From Oceanimonas aquatica (lineage in GTDB: Bacteria > Pseudomonadota > Gammaproteobacteria > Enterobacterales > Aeromonadaceae), in the NCBI RefSeq assembly GCF_030732065.1, contig NZ_JAVBHX010000006.1, positions 1 to 64,000 of the forward strand: DNA of 64,000 nucleotides. Reading direction: 5' to 3'. This document shows positions 61,845 to 64,000 of this stretch, piece after piece (the first letter of the stretch is position 1; every line of letters starts with the position of its first letter). A program made the position numbers and the translations under genes. The notes under the pieces are model-generated. The model saw nothing but the letters and a program-made list of their open reading frames with translations. It did no database searches and was not told the DNA's origin.

Positions 61845-62057
61845 AAACACCTCTGGATTAGCTTTATATAAAGATGAACAGCGCAGTGATATCGCCGTAA
61901 TTCCGCACAACCGGCCGGTTGGCGCAAGAGCGCTTACTGTAAGGGATTTGACGAGGGTTGCCCACCGTGGTGTTTCGCCCTGTGACCCCGCCGGCATTAA
62001 ATGGTGTCAGCCGCGGCCGGGAGTAGTCCGGTGAAGGCTTTTGTCAATCGCCGATTG

Positions 62058-62066
62058 TGCTAGAAT
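62058..62066 (+). promoter_or_regulatory. extended -10 promoter of ribH-nusB
   Basis: TGCTAGAAT combines an extended -10 TG with the hexamer TAGAAT (62061-62066). No good -35 is at 17 nt. The inferred start near 62073 leaves a leader of about 24 nt that contains only the AAGG ribosome-binding site, so no FMN riboswitch fits. Confidence 0.6.
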
Positions 62067-62096
62067 GTGCGCACTTTTCTGCAAACAAGGATTCCC

Positions 62097-62564
62097 ATGA
62101 AGGTAATCGAAGGGCTGATGGCCGCACCCGAGGCCAAAGTGGCCATCGTGGTCGCCCGCTTCAACAGCTTTATCAACGACAGCCTGGTGGCCGGTGCCCT
62201 GGACGTGCTCAAGCGTCAGGGCCAGGTTAAGGACGACAACATCACTCTGGTACGGGTACCGGGCGCGGTGGAAATTGCGCTGGCCTGTAAAAAGCTGGCC
62301 AAAACCGGCCAGTACGACGCCATTGTGGCTTTGGGCTGCGTGATCCGCGGCGGCACCTATCACTTTGATCTGGTGGCCAACGAAAACAGCAAAACCATGA
62401 GCAGCGTGATGATGGACTATGAAATTCCCGTCGCGTTTGGCGTGCTGACCACCGAAAACATTGAACAAGCCATCGAGCGCGCCGGCACCAAGGCGGGTAA
62501 CAAGGGCGCAGAAGCGGCCCTGAGCGCGCTGGAAATGATTAACGTCCTGCAGCAGCTGGACTGA
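62097..62564 (+). CDS. ribH: 6,7-dimethyl-8-ribityllumazine synthase
   Basis: A 155-residue enzyme for the penultimate step of riboflavin synthesis, forming icosahedral capsids in relatives. The [19 protein letters not shown]-terminal motif, [11 protein letters not shown] and [14 protein letters not shown] with the catalytic His are intact. The start at 62097 has AAGG 6 nt upstream. It is followed by nusB 13 nt later. Confidence 0.97.
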   Translation: MKVIEGLMAAPEAKVAIVVARFNSFINDSLVAGALDVLKRQGQVKDDNITLVRVPGAVEIALACKKLAKTGQYDAIVALGCVIRGGTYHFDLVANENSKTMSSVMMDYEIPVAFGVLTTENIEQAIERAGTKAGNKGAEAALSALEMINVLQQLD

Positions 62565-62577
62565 GAGGAGTACTGCA

Positions 62578-62988
62578 TTGAAACCGTCTGAACGCCGCAA
62601 GGCCCGCCGACTCGCTATCCAGGCCATTTACCAGTGGCAAATGACCAAAGACAACGTGGCCGACATTGCCGAACAGTTCGCTCTGGAACAGGAAACCAAG
62701 GGCGTGGACATGGATTATTTCCGTGATCTGCTGTTTGGTGTGTCGGTGCACGCTGCCGATCTGGATGGCGTCTTTTCCCCTTACCTGTCGCGGCCGCTGG
62801 CCGAGCTCGACATGGTAGACAAGGCGGTGCTGAGGTTGGCCTGCTACGAGCTGACCCGGCGTGAAGATGTGCCTTATCGGGTCGTGATCAACGAAGCCAT
62901 TGAGCTGGCCAAGGCGTTTGCCGCCGAAGACAGTCACAAGTTCGTGAATGGTGTGCTCGACAAGGTCGTCAAGCAGTTGAAAAAATAA
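62578..62988 (+). CDS. nusB: transcription antitermination factor NusB
   Basis: A 136-residue all-helical RNA-binding protein that works with NusE at boxA during rRNA antitermination. The N-terminal Arg-rich start [20 protein letters not shown] and the C-terminal [14 protein letters not shown] are diagnostic. Translation begins at TTG with GAGAGGAG 7 nt upstream; no ATG is available in frame near it. Confidence 0.96.
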   Translation: MKPSERRKARRLAIQAIYQWQMTKDNVADIAEQFALEQETKGVDMDYFRDLLFGVSVHAADLDGVFSPYLSRPLAELDMVDKAVLRLACYELTRREDVPYRVVINEAIELAKAFAAEDSHKFVNGVLDKVVKQLKK

Positions 62989-63002
62989 TGAGAAGCATCG
63001 GG

Positions 63003-63030
63003 AAAAAAGCCAGCTGACGCTGGCTTTTCA
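63003..63030 (+). terminator. terminator or attenuator between nusB and thiL
   Basis: AAAAAAGCCAGC TGAC GCTGGCTTTT stem-loop, ending 6 nt before the thiL start codon. The T run is short (TTTTCATTTTC), so read-through into thiL is plausible. Confidence 0.75.
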
Positions 63031-63036
63031 TTTTCT

Positions 63037-64000
63037 ATGAATGAATTTGAAATAATAAAACAATATTTTACCGGTCACAGTGGTCGCAAGGATGTGATCA
63101 TGGGCCCGGGTGACGACTGCGCCCTGCTGCAAATGCCGCCCAACACCACGCTGGCGGTGAGCACCGACACCCTGGTGGCAGACGTCCATTTCTTTGCCGA
63201 CATGGATCCCGTGGCCCTCGGCCACCGGGCCCTGGCGGTGAACCTGTCGGATCTGGCGGCCATGGGCGCCGATCCCTGCTGGGTGTCACTGGCACTGACA
63301 CTGCCGAAGGCCGACGAAACCTGGATCAGGGGCTTTTGCGAAGGCTTTTTTGAACTGGCGGAATATTACAACGTGGCCCTGGTGGGCGGCGACATGACCA
63401 GGGGGCCGCTGTCGATCACCGTGACCGTGCATGGCTCCCTGCCGGAAGGCAAGGGCCTGCGCCGTCATGGCGCCAGGGCCGGCGATGGCATTTACGTCAC
63501 CGGCACCCTGGGGGATGCGGCACTGGGGCTGCAGCAGCAGCTTGGCAACATTGCGGTCAGCGAGTCTCACCTGGCCTTTGTGCGCAACAAGTTCGAACAT
63601 CCGCACCCGCGTATTCTGGCGGGCCAGGCCCTGCGTGATATCGCCTCCAGCGCTCTGGATCTCTCCGACGGTCTGCTCGGCGATCTCGGTCATATTACCA
63701 GGGCATCGAACGTGCGCGCCGTGCTTGAAATGGAGCAACTGCCCCTGAGCCAGGCCATGACCGACACCGTTGAGCAGGAGCGGGCCTGGCAGCTTGCGCT
63801 GACCGGCGGTGACGATTACGAGCTGTGCTTTACCGTGCCCGAGGTGCACCGGGGCCAGCTGGAAACCGCGCTGGCTCACTGTGGCGTGAAGTTCACCCGC
63901 ATCGGCCGCATGGTGGCCGGCGAAGCCGGCGTTGAGCTGATGGCTGACGGCAAGCCCTACAAGCTTGAGGCCAAAAGCTGGGATCACTTTCGGAGTGGCG
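63037..64000 (+). CDS. thiL: thiamine-monophosphate kinase (3' end beyond window)
   Basis: The 321 residues seen are nearly the whole enzyme, which phosphorylates thiamine monophosphate to thiamine diphosphate. GPGDDCALL (about 24-32), STDTLVADVHF, ALAVNLSDLAAMGADP and VGGDMTRGPLS give the PurM-like ATP and metal sites, and SALDLSDGLLGDL and TGGDDYELCFT follow in the second half. The start is the ATG at 63037 (MNEFEIIKQYF). No Shine-Dalgarno sequence is visible because a hairpin lies directly before it. The frame is still open at the window edge. Confidence 0.94.
   Translation, partial: MNEFEIIKQYFTGHSGRKDVIMGPGDDCALLQMPPNTTLAVSTDTLVADVHFFADMDPVALGHRALAVNLSDLAAMGADPCWVSLALTLPKADETWIRGFCEGFFELAEYYNVALVGGDMTRGPLSITVTVHGSLPEGKGLRRHGARAGDGIYVTGTLGDAALGLQQQLGNIAVSESHLAFVRNKFEHPHPRILAGQALRDIASSALDLSDGLLGDLGHITRASNVRAVLEMEQLPLSQAMTDTVEQERAWQLALTGGDDYELCFTVPEVHRGQLETALAHCGVKFTRIGRMVAGEAGVELMADGKPYKLEAKSWDHFRSG

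Noticed and set aside
61845-62096. FMN riboswitch before ribH
   Set aside because: The predicted transcript leader is about 24 nt and no conserved RFN core is visible in the gap.

Overview
The window is a stretch of gammaproteobacterial chromosome of fairly high GC (about 60% by eye). E. coli-like gene neighbourhoods (dusB-fis, prmA, panF, accBC, ackA-pta, frdABCD, nrdR-ribD) combined with siaABCD, a HopJ-family gene, a DUF2956 gene and a RibB protein with a dead GTP-cyclohydrolase half suggest a marine member of the Aeromonadales (Oceanimonas/Oceanisphaera/Zobellella type). The genus is an inference; the class is secure.

Layout. 1-5 kb: the 3' end of an rRNA operon (5S rRNA, tRNA-Asp), a spermidine-synthase-like gene, a lone cobU, a YtfB-like gene, gltX, and four identical tRNA-Ala(GGC) genes behind a strong promoter. 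5-11 kb: a Tag-type glycosylase, tesA divergent from ybbA-ybbP with overlapping start codons, a YfcH-type epimerase and tpx. 11-19 kb: frdABCD behind a candidate FNR promoter, yfbV, ackA and pta, so anaerobic respiration and acetate metabolism lie side by side. 19-27 kb: a small DUF2892 protein, a VanX-like dipeptidase, an AGCS symporter, a succinate-semialdehyde dehydrogenase, an unknown lipoprotein, an orphan betaine-binding lipoprotein, an unusual Flp-pilin-like repeat protein and a lipoprotein cytochrome c.

28-34.3 kb is the most accessory-looking part. It holds a FAN1-type VRR-NUC nuclease, a methyltransferase translationally coupled to a PLD-helicase-S24 fusion protein, and an AT-richer NERD/zinc-ribbon gene. 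Together these look like a DNA-processing or defence module. 34.4-42.5 kb: an inorganic pyrophosphatase with a signal peptide, then the conserved aroQ-accB-accC ... ridA ... yhdT-panF-prmA, dusB-fis block on the minus strand. 42.8-50.6 kb: acs, a DEDD exonuclease and a cNMP/CBS/DUF294 protein, followed upstream by a tight five-gene unit (torD-like, DUF2956, amidoligase, class I glutamine amidotransferase, yqaA). 50.8-64 kb: glyA, then nrdR-ribD-ribE-ribBX and ribH-nusB-thiL. These two halves of one normally continuous cluster are separated by about 6.3 kb that carries siaABCD (a phosphatase/kinase/switch/diguanylate-cyclase pathway), an esterase, hopJ and an EamA transporter.

Short palindromic elements with outward GTCA(C/T)TCC-type ends recur in at least nine intergenic regions. 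They behave like REPIN or MITE-type repeats and lie on both sides of the 6.3-kb insert in the rib cluster. Base positions were counted by hand from the numbered sequence. Product names rest on recognised motifs and gene order; no database search was run.
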